DNA of 64,000 bases, from positions 9,177,001-9,241,000 of the forward strand of contig CM032123.1 of the NCBI GenBank assembly GCA_018894105.1, read 5' to 3'. The notes beneath the pieces were generated by a model that had not been told where the DNA came from, searched no databases, and saw nothing but the letters and a program-made list of their open reading frames with translations. This document shows positions 22,901 through 34,917 of the stretch, piece by piece. The translations under genes and the position numbers were made by a program. How positions within the stretch are numbered: the stretch's first letter is position 1; the number at the start of each line of letters is the position of its first letter. The stretch comes from Jacaranda mimosifolia. Lineage: Eukaryota > Streptophyta > Magnoliopsida > Lamiales > Bignoniaceae.

Positions 22901-24910
22901 CTAACAACCCTCCATTTTGTACAGCAAAAGACAAGTGAACTAAAAGTCCAAGTAATCAAAACAAAATGCACGTAAAGAAAAATACTGCCCAGTGCAAAAA
23001 CATAAAAATAGGTTAGCCCTCTCCTCAGAAAGCTGATATAAGGGTGGGCAATCATCCTGGAAAGCACAACCCACTGGAAAAGTTAAACCAGGAATCTTCT
23101 GTGAAATCTAAAACCCAAAAATCAGGCTTAAAGGAGAACATCATTTTTGCTGGAATGTTAAGGCTTCAACCTCAATTGTGAAGTCGTGATTCACAACAGA
23201 AGAGGGAGCAAAGTACTCGGTCAATTGTGTTGGATGGCAATAAGTTCAAAAGAAAAACTGCAGGCTGCTCACCAGTCAGTCACAACAAATATCATGTCAT
23301 CAATGTGTCTCATCTGACTGCCCAAGCAATCAAATTTATCATTCCAAGCATAAATTATAAGTCACTGACACTGTTTAATATAAATGCAGACACTGAAAGA
23401 TGAAACCAACCTCAAGTACTCGCCTCCATTCTTTTCCAGACAACTGCGGGAGAGATGATGGAACCAAAAAGTATTAGTTCAGTGCATATATTGATAGGTC
23501 TCGAAAAGAAAGCAGCTGGATTGATAAATGGAGAAAGAGTGGAGAAAGCACTAGCAACTCACCTTGTGCAACACTATGTCAAAAGGACCTTGTTCTGAGA
23601 GAGGTCTACTTTGATCAATAGCTACAAATAGAATTCCCTTATTCCTGCATCAACATAATGTTAACAGCTGATAGTCTTCCAGGTGCTAGGGAAGGTTCAA
23701 TAAAGAATTGTTATGCAAAAGAGTCATTATGCTGGCAATTATCTGTGGCCATTAGATGAATAAGCATCAATATTTCTTGCCATTCTCCCTTCACCTCAAA
23801 ACTAATGAAACGTATGCACTACATTGCCACCTCAAGTTGTATAAACAAATTTTGAATTTGACAGTTCAAGACTTGTTTAACATAAAAAGCATCCAATAAG
23901 TTATGCCACAAATGAAGATATACAAACCAAACACAGGGTCATGCAGCCTGCAGAAATCTTTTGGTCCAAGCGCACACTAAAAGAGTTGAATTAACAACTG
24001 GAGACTATGACAGCTAACAATTTCACCTAAACTATCAAGTTGTCAAAACAAATTCAGCAATAAACTCAAATTTCCACCTTAGCACAAAGTACGCAAACCA
24101 GACAGAACTAACACACTGAGTCCTAGAAAATACAATGAAAAATGACAAGTAACATATAATAACTGTTGACATTTCTTTGTCATTGTGACAGAAATCATTT
24201 TAAACCACAAAAATCTTTCAGCAGATTTGTCACAACCAGAGTTTTCTTTTGTGTTGGCCACACCACATAGAGGATATTCCATGTAGAATATTCATAAACA
24301 CATTTTAAATTCCAAAACTCATTAAGTTACATCCCCACAGGAAAACACAGTTTTTCTCCTCTGAACAGTTGCCTTAAAATGGCGTTTACAGCATAAAATG
24401 GAAAAAAGAAGAAAAAAAAAGGAAGAAAAAGAAGAAAAAAGACAAAAGAAAAAACTGAAGCTGAACCGACAAAAAACACTTCTCCATCTCCATAATTCCT
24501 TATGTATCCAGAATCCAGTATAAAAATTAGAAATTCAAAACTTCAAGATCATTTACCCTAGACCCAAAAAAATCAGATACATTAAGAATTACATAACAAG
24601 CAGCTTCATTTTCTTGATTTTCTCCGAGATTTGTAGTAATTTAACCCAAAAAATGGAAACTACAAAAAGAAAAAGAAAAGAAAATTAATTACCTCGCTAA
24701 GCCTTCAAACTTGGGCTGTAAAAAGCTCTTAATCTTCTTAGAAGTAAGAGCATATCCTACGACCACCACTTTCCTCGCTGGCGGAAACCCTCCGCCCACC
24801 GCCGCCGCATACTTCCTCTGCGCCGCCATCATTTTCTCTTCTTCCATCTCTTCCTCCTTCCCCACCTCTTCCTTATCTTCCTCTTTCCTATATGCTATTT
24901 CTCCTCTCAT
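19901..24910 (-). CDS. ITPK: Inositol-tetrakisphosphate 1-kinase, ITPK2/ITPK3 type (10 exons)
   Basis: Exons on the minus strand: 24910-24693, 23644-23563, 23443-23411, 21510-21390, 21196-21104, 20849-20742, 20632-20456, 20355-20300, 20202-20118 and 19971-19901. Together they give 1044 nt, 347 residues, with GT-AG splice sites and consistent phases. ITPKs are ATP-grasp kinases that phosphorylate inositol tris- and tetrakisphosphates in phytate and inositol pyrophosphate synthesis. Motifs are VGYALTSKKIKSFLQP (about 52-67), SEQGPFDIVLHK, EVTVLDPP, HNRQSML, PPLVLQEFINHGG, the RRFSLPDVS strand, PRVSCAAASADEADLDP, and the metal site with D304, D319 and N321 (VIDINYFPGYGK). The N-terminus is rich in Glu and Lys; the first in-frame ATG (24910) was chosen, though the Met-Met-Ala-Ala start ~26 codons later is possible. 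The segment usually reading ADG(S/T)AKSH is AKSH here (A189-K190), a four-residue gap. Intron 3 is ~1.9 kb and holds nothing recognised. Confidence 0.93.
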
Positions 24911-27107
24911 CTAGCCCTCAACCCTTACTTATACCTATGTATTATTTGTGTGTGTATGTATGTATACGCCCGACGAAACACTTCCCTTCCCGTGGAACTC
25001 AATCACCTTTTTGCCACAAAGCAAAAGCTTTCTATTCTTTATTTGTAAATTTCCATTCTTTTCGGTGATTATATGAAAAAGGGTTTCACAAATTTACTCC
25101 AAATGCAGCGTCAGATTTTTTTTTTTGAAAATACGGCTGGAATTAGAGCGAGAAAACAGAGATTTAACAAACAAGCCAATTAAGAGAGAGAAAGAGACAG
25201 ATGTTGTCTGTGCATGTATGGGTGCGTGTGTGTGTGTGTGTGTGTGTATATTTTAGACACAGAGAGGTGAGCTGGAGAGTGAATGCAAAGTACCATTAAA
25301 ACTGAATTGCTGCGCGTGGAGCATAGGGAGACTATATACATACATATATATATAGATATAGACTATAGTATGTAGTACTGGACCATATATATTTTACATG
25401 TGCCTGGGCTCTTGGAGCTGGAGTATATAAAACAGCTGGGAGAGGAGGTGGGACGTGGGGTGGGAGGATGTGAGAAGACCGGACAGATAAGATAAAGCCA
25501 TTTTGTTATTAGAAAATTTGGCTTTGCTTGGTTTTGTTTTCGACTTTTTCTGAAAAATATTTTGAGAGTGTATTTGGGAGTTAAATTCGAAAAATATATC
25601 AACTATTTGGTTTTGTTTTGGACAAATATGGAGAATGAAATGGTTTGCTTGCAATTGTTTTGTAGGAGGTAAATTTTATTATACATATCAAATCAGTTAC
25701 TTTTTTATTAGAATTATATGGTAAAATTGTATTTTTAAATTTAATATATATATGTATATATATATATATGGATGATTGATATATATACATATCTTTGTAA
25801 TATTGATATATGATTGTGGTGAAATTAAAAAAATAATATTTAATTATAAAATTATATTTGATGATAATTAAGTGAAAGAAAATTGTTAAATGTATTATTA
25901 CAAACTGCTAATTAAATAATTTTTTAAAATTTATATAATTAATAATAATTAATTAAGCAATATTTTAAATAATATTGATAATATTTTAATTAGCGTGTAA
26001 TCATTAATATATTTACTAATTCAAATATTTAATTAGACTTTAATTATATTATATTTATTAGAAAATATACGAGTTAATGAATGAGTGATATAAGTTGTAG
26101 AGTGACAAAAGGAAGGAGTAGTTTGTTTTTTTTGCTTTTGGAGAGTATTTTGGGTGGAAAAAATGTGTTCTAAGAGTGTAACTTGGAGAATGAAGTTATT
26201 TGTTTAGTAACTAGTAGGGTTGTGGGAGTTGAAAAACATTTTGAGAAAATTTAACCAAACAAACCCTTTGTTTACAAGAAAAGATAAAACCGGTATTACA
26301 TATGCTTGAATAGAGGTAGCACTTTAAATAATAGTTGAATAAAGAAAATTATTTTAATTTTAAAATAATAATTGAAAGTTAATGGTTATTCATAATTTAA
26401 TGTGACATCATGTCTTCTTAAAGAAAAAATTATTTTCAAAAAGGAGACACTATTTATTGTTTCAATGTGAAAAGAATAATATATGATATTTTCTTTTGAT
26501 AAACGATTAAATATTTATTACATCAAAATATTAATTGAATGAAATAATAGCTAGTTGGTATCCAATATTTAATTAACCATTATCGACATTAACAAAGTAG
26601 TTAAAATTTCCCCAGATTTGATGTGATTCTCACATAATATATCTCATCACTTTAACTAAGCAGACCTAATACCTTATAGATTTAAATATATATATATATT
26701 ACATGTATATGTGTATATATAAATATATATGTATATATCTCGAGTGAGAGTTGAAGTGGATTCTTTATTCCACTCCAACTAGCACAAGATTTCATAGTTG
26801 AGAGACGAATTCCTAATCCCCTAGACAACTAACTCAAGACATCATAACTTTGAACATAAGAAGTAAGAATATATCTCAAATAGATTTCTTATTCTTTTTG
26901 CAATTGGGTGGAAGAATTGATCCTTTTCTCTTCACATTATGCGTTACGAATTTATTATTAAAATTAGCAATTTTGGTACATTTTATATGTACATTAAAAT
27001 TTGTATAATATAAAATAAATAGATTTATTAATTTATTTTATTAATCAACTTCCTGATTATGTAAAGATAGGACACGAACATAAGTTGTTTAAATTAACTT
27101 TTGTGTG

Positions 27108-27112
<5 letters not shown>
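24911..27112. other. ITPK 5' flank and AT-rich intergenic DNA
   Basis: The ITPK leader and promoter should lie just right of 24910. TATA-like runs are present (for example 25330-25352 in minus orientation) but too many AT tracts exist to pick one. A (GT)n tract lies at 25226-25247. From 25600 on the DNA is AT-rich and shows no supportable gene or element. Confidence 0.5.
25226..25247. repeat. (GT)n microsatellite
   Basis: An uninterrupted GT dinucleotide tract lies in the presumed ITPK promoter or leader region, ~320 bp upstream of the start codon. Length variation is likely between individuals. Confidence 0.9.

Positions 27113-27145
<33 letters not shown>
27113..27145. repeat. (TC)n microsatellite
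   Basis: A perfect TC dinucleotide run of about 33 bp. Confidence 0.95.
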
Positions 27146-27149
<4 letters not shown>

Positions 27150-27179
27150 TGTCATGTTTGAGAAATTTAAGAAGTCGGT

Positions 27180-27600
27180 GATGGAGAAATTTGTTGGGAA
27201 AATACATTATCTTTGTAGAATTGCGTAATTTATTTAACTACAATAAGACATGTATCTTATAAGTTCATTAGCACATACATAGAAAACCCTATAGAGATGC
27301 ATCTTCTTGCCATGAAGAAATTTTTCAATACTTAAAAAAGCAGCGTAAGATTTCTGTTGTTTTACAAAATAATAAAGATATCGGATTTAGTTGGTTTTAG
27401 TGATGGTGATCATGTAGGAGATTAATTAAGATGACACAAGAATTACTTTAGTTTTTATTTTTTTACTTCATCTACCATTGAAGCTGAATTTATCGCTACA
27501 ACTTTATGTCCTTGTCAAGCTAAGACGAATTCTTGAATAACTTTAGTTTAAGAAATTAAGGCTTATTACCATATTTTGTGACAATATATAGCTGAGGTAT
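27180..27600 (+). pseudogene. Copia RT/RNase H relic without LTRs
   Basis: Short matches to the end of Copia polyproteins appear in order but in shifting frames: MEKFVGK near 27182, YIENPIEMHLLAMKKFF near 27278-27330, DLVGFSDGDHVGD near 27382-27421, IEAEFIA near 27477-27497 with CQAK shortly after, and IFCDN near 27573. Many stops interrupt them. No LTRs or TSD could be found around it, so this is an old fragment unrelated by position to the other Copia copies. Confidence 0.7.
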
Positions 27601-28672
27601 CTTTCTCGTCCCTCCTTTTACTTTGCAACATGCATCCAATCTATATCCCCGAAGCCTCCATCCGCGCGCTTTCACCTTTGTCCATATTGTTCATAATCAT
27701 CTTCGAACCTCTATGCCCCTATTTCATGATCATTCTAATTTATTATATGCTTGTTGGATTCATAGCTTCCAACCTCTAGCTCTATTTTATAGTCATTTTT
27801 TAATTGATATATTCAAGCTTGTCGGATTTATAAATTGCATTCTTGATAGAAAGATTTGATAGTGTGAAAAGTTCAAATAACCTAATAACATTTAACGGTA
27901 TGAAAACTCAACTAGTAAGCTTATATCATATAATTTGTACTATGATTATATTTATACTATTATAAAAAGGAAGGCATTTTACTCTCATAAATGGAATTTA
28001 AGTTATTTTAATATTTTATTATTTTTTCAACTTTTACCCTTTAAAAGACATTCAAATAATAAAAATATTTGATGTAATAATCAACTATTCTTAAGGGTAG
28101 AAATGATAATAACTTCAAATTGGGTAGTTTTCGTACCAATTTTTGAATAATCCAAATTTTCCTTGATGATGCAATATTAACATCTAACAAAATTATTGTT
28201 ATAATTGTAATTGAATTGAAAAGTTAGACAAGCCACATTCAAATTCCACATATCGGGGATCGATTCTTCAGTTCTTTATGTGAAGGATATTTCAACACCA
28301 TGTTCTTTAAAAAGAAGATTTTCAATTATTCAAGTTTTATTTTTATTCTATAGATCAAAGAAGAAAATGAGATTGGAGAAAAAGGGGATGCAATTTTTAC
28401 TAATTTCAAACCTACAAGTTCTAGATAGAGACTAGTACACAAGTTCGAATGCATATCATTCTTTTAGTCTTTTATTTAATATTCGAGTTTTTAAATAATT
28501 CTCATTTATTTGCTACTGGAATTTCTTTTGTTTGATTTTTTACTGTTAATTTTATAAAAGTTAGTAGGCTTGGAAACCAATATGGCATATTAGTTAGTAT
28601 GGTTTGTACTATTGTATATTTAACTGTATTATTTGCAAACTTATTTTTTATCATTATAATTAATTATAACTA
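27601..28672. other. AT-rich spacer with a possible Helitron 5' end fragment
   Basis: The sequence near 27952-27978 (ATACTATTATAAAAAGGAAGG) resembles the left ends at 17381 and 17492, suggesting a fragment of the same Helitron-like family. No 3' end was recognised. The rest shows nothing. Confidence 0.4.
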
Positions 28673-28700
28673 TCTAGATGGTGACGCTTCACCATCTAGA
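28673..28700. repeat. Perfect 12-bp inverted repeat with 4-base loop
   Basis: TCTAGATGGTGA and its exact complement TCACCATCTAGA are separated by CGCT. The hairpin stands alone in AT-rich DNA with no gene near it. It could be a short palindrome of chance or mobile origin, and no function can be assigned. Confidence 0.8.
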
Positions 28701-30557
28701 CTATGTATGCTTTTTTTTTTCAACCTTGGCATATATGATCAAATTTTGGTAGAATATTATAGCAGAATTCCACCACATCAATGACAAGGTACAACTTTCA
28801 AGGTATTAAAGTCAAACTTTCCAATTTTGTGAGCATAATGGTCATCTTCTTAGTGTAGTCTCATTAAACTGCAAAGTACAACGAACTTTTCTGGTGTAAC
28901 CTCATCATGATTTCAAGTTAAAAAGGTATCCACTTTATGAAGTGATGAAAATACCCTTAAAAAAAAAAGTTATATCATTCATGTGAAGGGACAACAATAT
29001 AATATCTCACGAGGTTGAATATTCATATGAGGGAAGGTGGAAAAAAAAGTATAATATAAATGATAAAGTGTTTAAACAAAAAAATTAATTAGCTAAATAT
29101 AAAAACATGCATAGTTTGAATGCCAAATTACTATTTCCCCGTCACATTTATAAGACTATGCTAGAAGGGTCCACAGGACATGCATTATAGTAGCCATTAT
29201 TTTTTAGTATTTTTTGTTTCTTATTTTTGAAAGTATAAAGTCCAATATCCTTCCTGTGAAATGTACATATTAGTTTAAATAGTTATTCACATACTAATAT
29301 TTTAGCTATTTCCGTTTTACTTATTGTCAAATTAAATTTGAATTGATGTTATATTATATGATTTCCTTGATCATCATGATCAAAGACGAAGCTATCTAGC
29401 AATTTTAATTTTGGGTTGACACTGAATTTTTGAAAAATATGAAGAATAATTTTATTATTTTTAGATAACATGATTTTAAATTTTAATAAAAATATATAAT
29501 ATAATCTTATATGGATTTAAAGGAGGACGACTGTCCCTATCCGTCTTTCTTTTCACTTCATTCGTTGTGGCAATGCAAATCATCACATGTCAAATAGCGA
29601 TCCCATCGAGTTAAAAAAATAAGTAAAAGTATCAGCTAGAACAAAATAAGTGAACATTCTTATTTCCCCCAAGTGACTAAGATTTTTGAATTTTTTATTG
29701 TAGTGAGGATGAGGGATGTATTGTACTGCATGGTATATGATGTAAATATGATGCGGATTTGAGTGAAATTGCTTTTATAGAACTAATTGAGAGTCCACAT
29801 GGTATTCTTGCTGGACCTCATCTTTGCATATCATTTGTTCTTTTAGATATGGTTGGATCTTATGAATTATTTATTTGCAAGGTGCTATGTAATAGTTAAT
29901 TTTATTAGATATGGAATTCAGAAGATTCTTTTCATGATATTGTACCAAGATTGAGGAGATTCACAGCTATATTTTTGTGTCTTTGACTAATTAAAACAAA
30001 TGGAAAGACAGAAAAGGAAAAAAGAAATCATTGCAATTATTGTGTCCTAATAAGTACGCATGCAAGATCCCATGATCAATGTCAATCTGAACTTTTTAAT
30101 ATTTTATTTTTCTCATGTTTCCTATGTAGAGTATAGTAGTACACCTCTGTTTAAAAATTTATTTTGATGTTCAACAAAAATTTTAAACTATTTCAATTTA
30201 TTGATCCAGTTCAGATTGTGTTTTAGTTGACATGTTGAAAGTTAGATGGGTAACCTCAAGCTAAGTTAAGAAAATCATAATTTCATAATTAGAATTGGTT
30301 TTGATGATACTTGATTTACCTCATATCGGAGAAATTAAGAATTTTGAAATAGTTTATAAGTTATTTCTACTATGTCATCCTTTGAGGTGTTTTTTCAGGA
30401 TAAAATTTCTTATCACATATGTTTAGACAGAACAATACCTTTGAGCAGATGGACATTCATACTTGGCCACTACTCCAGTCATAATCAAGTTTTGTATTTT
30501 TATTAAAAATAATAAATTGTGCATGAACGTAATACATACATATATTAACATAACCGC
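28701..30557. other. AT-rich intergenic DNA, nothing recognised
   Basis: No coding or RNA gene could be supported in this stretch on either strand. Confidence 0.5.
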
Positions 30558-30890
30558 TTGCATATGGTTGAATTCGATGCAAAGTGAAGAACCTTACCAA
30601 AATTTGACATGCTGCAAATCCTCTAGAAAGAAAGGGGTGCCCTCAGGAAACAGATACAGGTGGTGTATGACCATTGTCAGCTCGTGTGGTAAGCTATTAG
30701 GTTAAGTCTTGTAACGAGTGCAACCCTCATATTTAGTTGCTATTGTTGAATTTGAAACCCTATCGAAGGAAGGTGAGGATGATATCAAGTCATTATGTCC
30801 TTATGTTTTAGACGACACATGTGCTACAATAATCAAAACAAAGGATCACAATCCCGCGAGAGGGAGTTAACCTCAACAATCCATTCATGT
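30558..30890 (+). pseudogene. Nuclear copy of plastid 16S rRNA, fragment 1
   Basis: The sequence follows the 3' third of plastid rrn16: the GGTTGAATTCGATGCAAAGTGAAGAACCTTACC region, then TTGACATGCTGCAAATCCTC, CAGGTGGTGTATGACCATTG, GTCAGCTCGTG, AACGAGTGCAACCCTC, GGAAGGTGAGGATGA, and ACACATGTGCTACAAT. Nearly all differences I can see from the known plastid sequence are C-to-T or G-to-A. About 20 bases around the GACTGCCGGTGA region are missing. It is far too altered to serve as rRNA. It is an old plastid-to-nucleus transfer (NUPT). Confidence 0.9.
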
Positions 30891-30929
30891 GAGTTCTTTA
30901 CCACACGTAGGAACTCTTTTTATTTTTAT

Positions 30930-31125
30930 TGGTATGTTTTAGTTGCCATTGTTGAATTTGAAATTCTAAATAGAATGTCGTCGGTGATAAGTCAAAGGAA
31001 GGTGAGAATGACGTCAAGTTATCATGTTCTTATATTTTACATAACACACGTGCTACAATGAGCGAGATAAAGGGTCGCGATCCCGCAAGAGTAAGTCAAC
31101 CTCAAAAACCCATTCCTATGATTTT
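30930..31125 (+). pseudogene. Nuclear copy of plastid 16S rRNA, fragment 2 (tandem partner)
   Basis: This second, shorter copy covers the AGTTGCCATTGTTGAATTTG region through GGAAGGTGAGAATGACGTCA, ACACACGTGCTACAATGAGC and AAAGGGTCGCGATCCCGC. It overlaps the part already present in fragment 1 and keeps the stretch fragment 1 has lost. Both copies are followed by a related non-plastid tail (ACTCTTTTTATTTTTATTGG and ACTCCTTTAATTTTTGTTGG), so a segment of ~225-250 bp was duplicated after insertion. Confidence 0.88.
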
Positions 31126-31751
31126 TTTTTTACTACATGTTGAAACTCCTTTAATTTTTGTTGGCATGTTTGAACATCAAGAAAGAAAACAAAATTTGAG
31201 ATTAAGAATATTCTTCTTCTTCAAATATATTGTCTCTAGATCTTAGCTCTTATAAAAGAAGTTTAGATTGAGAAAGATGGTATGAATGTGACTCAATTCC
31301 TCTTTATAAAGGACATGTGGAAAGAATATATAGCCAACTTCCATGAAAACTTGGTTAAGACTGCAGTTCCATATAATTTGGATTCAGCTAAGGTTAGGTA
31401 TGGCTTCAAAATCCTTGATTGTTTAGAAAAATGAATTTCAACAGTTAATCTCTTGTACAAGAAAAAAGAAGTACCCTTATTAACTTTGTTGGATTCAGAC
31501 CTTCATACAAATAACCAAAAACCCTTATACAAAGGACAAAAGTAGTAGCCTTTCGTTTTTTTATGATTGCACCCCTTATTAAAAGTGAAAATAAATATGC
31601 AAAAAAAGAATTATTAAATAAATTTAGGTAGAAAATTCTAATATTTTGTTAATTTTTTATTACAAATATATTCGCCTTACTATTGACTCATTTCTCATTA
31701 TTTCTCTTGAGGGCATGAAAACCTATTTTTTTATTTAAGAAATAGTAGAGA
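31126..31751. other. AT-rich spacer left of the Gypsy element
   Basis: Nothing was recognised apart from the tail of the NUPT duplication at its start. Confidence 0.5.
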
Positions 31752-31756
31752 TTTTA

Positions 31757-34700
31757 TGTGGCACCCCACTTGGGATATAGCCCGCAAGGCAGAATGCCAC
31801 TCAATTCAGTCCTATTAGCATGTAACAACATATCCGATAGGCCCATAAATTTTTTCACGAATCCTCAATAGACAACAACAATTTGCAACATGCTTCAAAC
31901 TTAATGCAGAATTAATATCATAGTGCTATAAACTATACCAACGTTTCAACAGTACTTTAGACCAAAATGTCGTCTCCCGTATAAGAACATACATGCCATA
32001 AGTCTTAATTCAACCTAACATATTACAACATCTCTAACCCAAGATAACCAATGGTGAATTCATATATATATATATATATATGTAATACATGCATTTACCA
32101 AAATACTATTACAAATAATCTCTTTGTCAGTTCTGCCATAGATCAGTGTACCATATCTCATACCTGCCTGAGAGAAATCAAATGGCACACGAGGGTGAGT
32201 CTTAAGTGCTTAGTGAGGGATAATAAGTAACAGTACAATGATCTGTCGAAAAATCAGTAATTCAATAGAGCACTACTAGCATGAATAAACAAGAAAAGCA
32301 TGAATGCTAGATCAAGAACGTTTTTAAACAGTTAGTCCTTGCTGGTTCGAAGACTGTGACTGCTGGCTCATCGACATGGTTGTCTCGATCGATCATGTTC
32401 GGGAGGTTTAGGGACATCTCAATCGATCCCGGTTTGGAAGAAATTTACCATTGGTCGTATGGCCTGGGACATTAGCTCGATCTAGACTGGGAAACCACTC
32501 CAGCCTTATTGCTCCTTGAGCAAAGTACAATTAAGAATAGCAAACCTAATCACATATGCAACTCAATAAAATAAGCATAGCATGCATATCAGAATACCCT
32601 TATACCCTCATAACAATTCATCAATCAATCATATCATTTCGATATTAACCCTGGCTCGAGCATGACAGCTCGGCAATAAAACTGGCTCAAGCATAACAGC
32701 TTGGCAATAACTCTAGCTTAAGCATAACAGCTTGGCGAGGCACTCGGCCCATCAATTCTCCTATACAAATTTTTCAGTACAATCAATCAATTAGTACGTT
32801 CAATCAATCGATAGCTAACAAGGTGAAGACAATGTACTTCACAATACAATTTCAATAATGTCATCACGGCGAACAACGATAGACAAAATCAATGAAGGAA
32901 GCTAACACAGCTAAACAACAATACACGGTACGAATTCAATCTGAATGATGACAAATGAAACAATAAAATGTTCATGGCCAGAACGGAACAATCAGTTTCT
33001 GCACTTTTAGGAAACAAGCTCTCACAAGGTGTCTAATCAATAACAAATACTATTCAATCAGTTCATAGGATTCAATTACGATAGACTATCAATTTCAATA
33101 ATGATAGGCAATTTACCCTCACATAGGTGCACAAGGCGATTATCAATTCGATGGAACTTCACAGTGTTCATAAATTAATGAATAACGATGATCAATGATA
33201 GGTATCAAATCGATAGAACCTCACATGGTTCAGAAGTCAATGAATAACGATGAATAAGGACAAATATCAAATCGATAGAACCTCACAAAGTTCAGAAGTC
33301 AATGAATAATGATGATCAATGATAGGTATCAAATCAATAGAACCTCACATGGTTCAAAATTCAATAACAGATACAATTCAATTGATACGAATATCAAAGT
33401 AGTAGCCTCTTAGGGCATTCAACAATCAATAACAGATACTGATCAATCAATACAATTACCAGGTTGGTGGAACCTCATAGGGTTCAACAATTAACGAATA
33501 GTTGTAATCAAAACAACAACCTAAAGTGGGAGACCCTCACAAATAGAGAATAAACAGGTTCAATCAATATAAGTACCAAAGCAGTAGGCCCCCACCTTAA
33601 TAACCGCAGAAGCACAAGTCAAAGCCTACTAGTCCGCTGGGTCCAACTCCTCGTCACCTAACCAAAAGATAAGTTCACGGTCAAATTCCTTATTCAACCT
33701 TATAATACGATTATATGCTTAATAGTCTAAAATCGATAATCACTTGATTAATACAATAATTAGGGTTCGTTTGTCTTAAACATTAATGAACGTGCAGTCG
33801 GTCTTGATAAAAGATTAATATCAAGTCCTAAATTGTCCAGTTGATCTTGCCATAACATACTAAATCGATGACAATGGTCCAATATCCCTTAAAACTCCCA
33901 ATTAACTCAAATTTATCGCATAATAATACAAATCTGAGTTCACTAAACTTATAATAGTACATGCATGACCTAAATCTTGGTTTTGTATCATCTCAATTAA
34001 CCCAATTATTGCTACTTAAGTTCCAAATTCATAAAATGAGGGTTTCTCCACCTAATTAACCTAATTAACCAAAGATCATTATGCAATATGACAAAGTCCG
34101 AGTCCATTAACTTATGTAATTAGATGCATGTCCTAGTTTTCCATATTAAATAACACATATTCTTCATTTATACAATATATAGTAAGGTTTGGAAGTACAT
34201 ACATAAGCATGTATACAATTACAACCTATATCCGACCTTTTACCCAATATCTTCATATCGGAGCCTCGGAATTACGATCAGCTTGCATGCATGTGATCAC
34301 CACAATGAGATGAAGATTTTATCCCGTCGCCACCACCAGGCTGCCACTTGCTTTTGCCGGAGAAGGTCACCAGCACCACCAATAGAAGTGTCTCAACTCC
34401 ATAAATCAAACCGCTCAAACAATTTTACCAAACTCCGTCATATTGCAGCTTAATTTTCACCTGAAACCCACTACACCACCACTCGCCACCACGCGGTTTT
34501 TCTCCAATTCTGCCGCCATCGATGATCCATTTTAAAATCTGAAACCATGGTTGTGATCTTTGAGCTGAGGGCTACAAAACCTACTACTTACATCCAAGGT
34601 TCAGTCGCCGGAGATGAGAAAATCATCACCACCACCAAGGCCACAACTTCAAGCTCTAATTCTGACCGCATCATCAGTCAATTTTGGGGAAAAAAAATAG

Positions 34701-34917
34701 TATTTTTAAGTTCCTTGTGCTGAGAGGAACATTTTGATATATAATTTGCCAACTTTTAGCGTCATCGGGGAGAGGTTCGCTGGAGAAGAGATAAAGGATT
34801 GCATGTGAAAATTTGAAGAAGTATGGGGGTGGTTTGCTATTTATAGGGAACTTTATGAAATTATAACTTCCACCCCAAAACTCTTTTCAGCTTGTCAATT
34901 TGGTTCTTTTGAAATTT
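31757..34917 (-). repeat. Main part of the Gypsy 3' LTR
   Basis: It is collinear with 46369-49612 of the other LTR. It contains three ~31-bp CTCAAGCATAACAGCTTGG repeats (32653-32744; four in the partner LTR) and a series of ~62-65-bp repeats built around AATCGATAGAACCTCACA (about 33120-33540). Confidence 0.93.

Noticed and set aside
25423..25431. TATATAAAA box on the plus strand
   Set aside because: No plus-strand gene follows, and it points away from ITPK; the region is rich in TA runs.
30558..31125. Possible functional 16S rRNA gene
   Set aside because: Only the 3' third is present, with many changes in invariant positions, a deletion and a tandem break; it is a nuclear relic.
33120..33540. 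Evenly spaced repeats that might suggest a CRISPR array
   Set aside because: This is a plant nuclear LTR; units are contiguous ~62-65-bp tandem repeats with no unique spacers, and they recur in the partner LTR.
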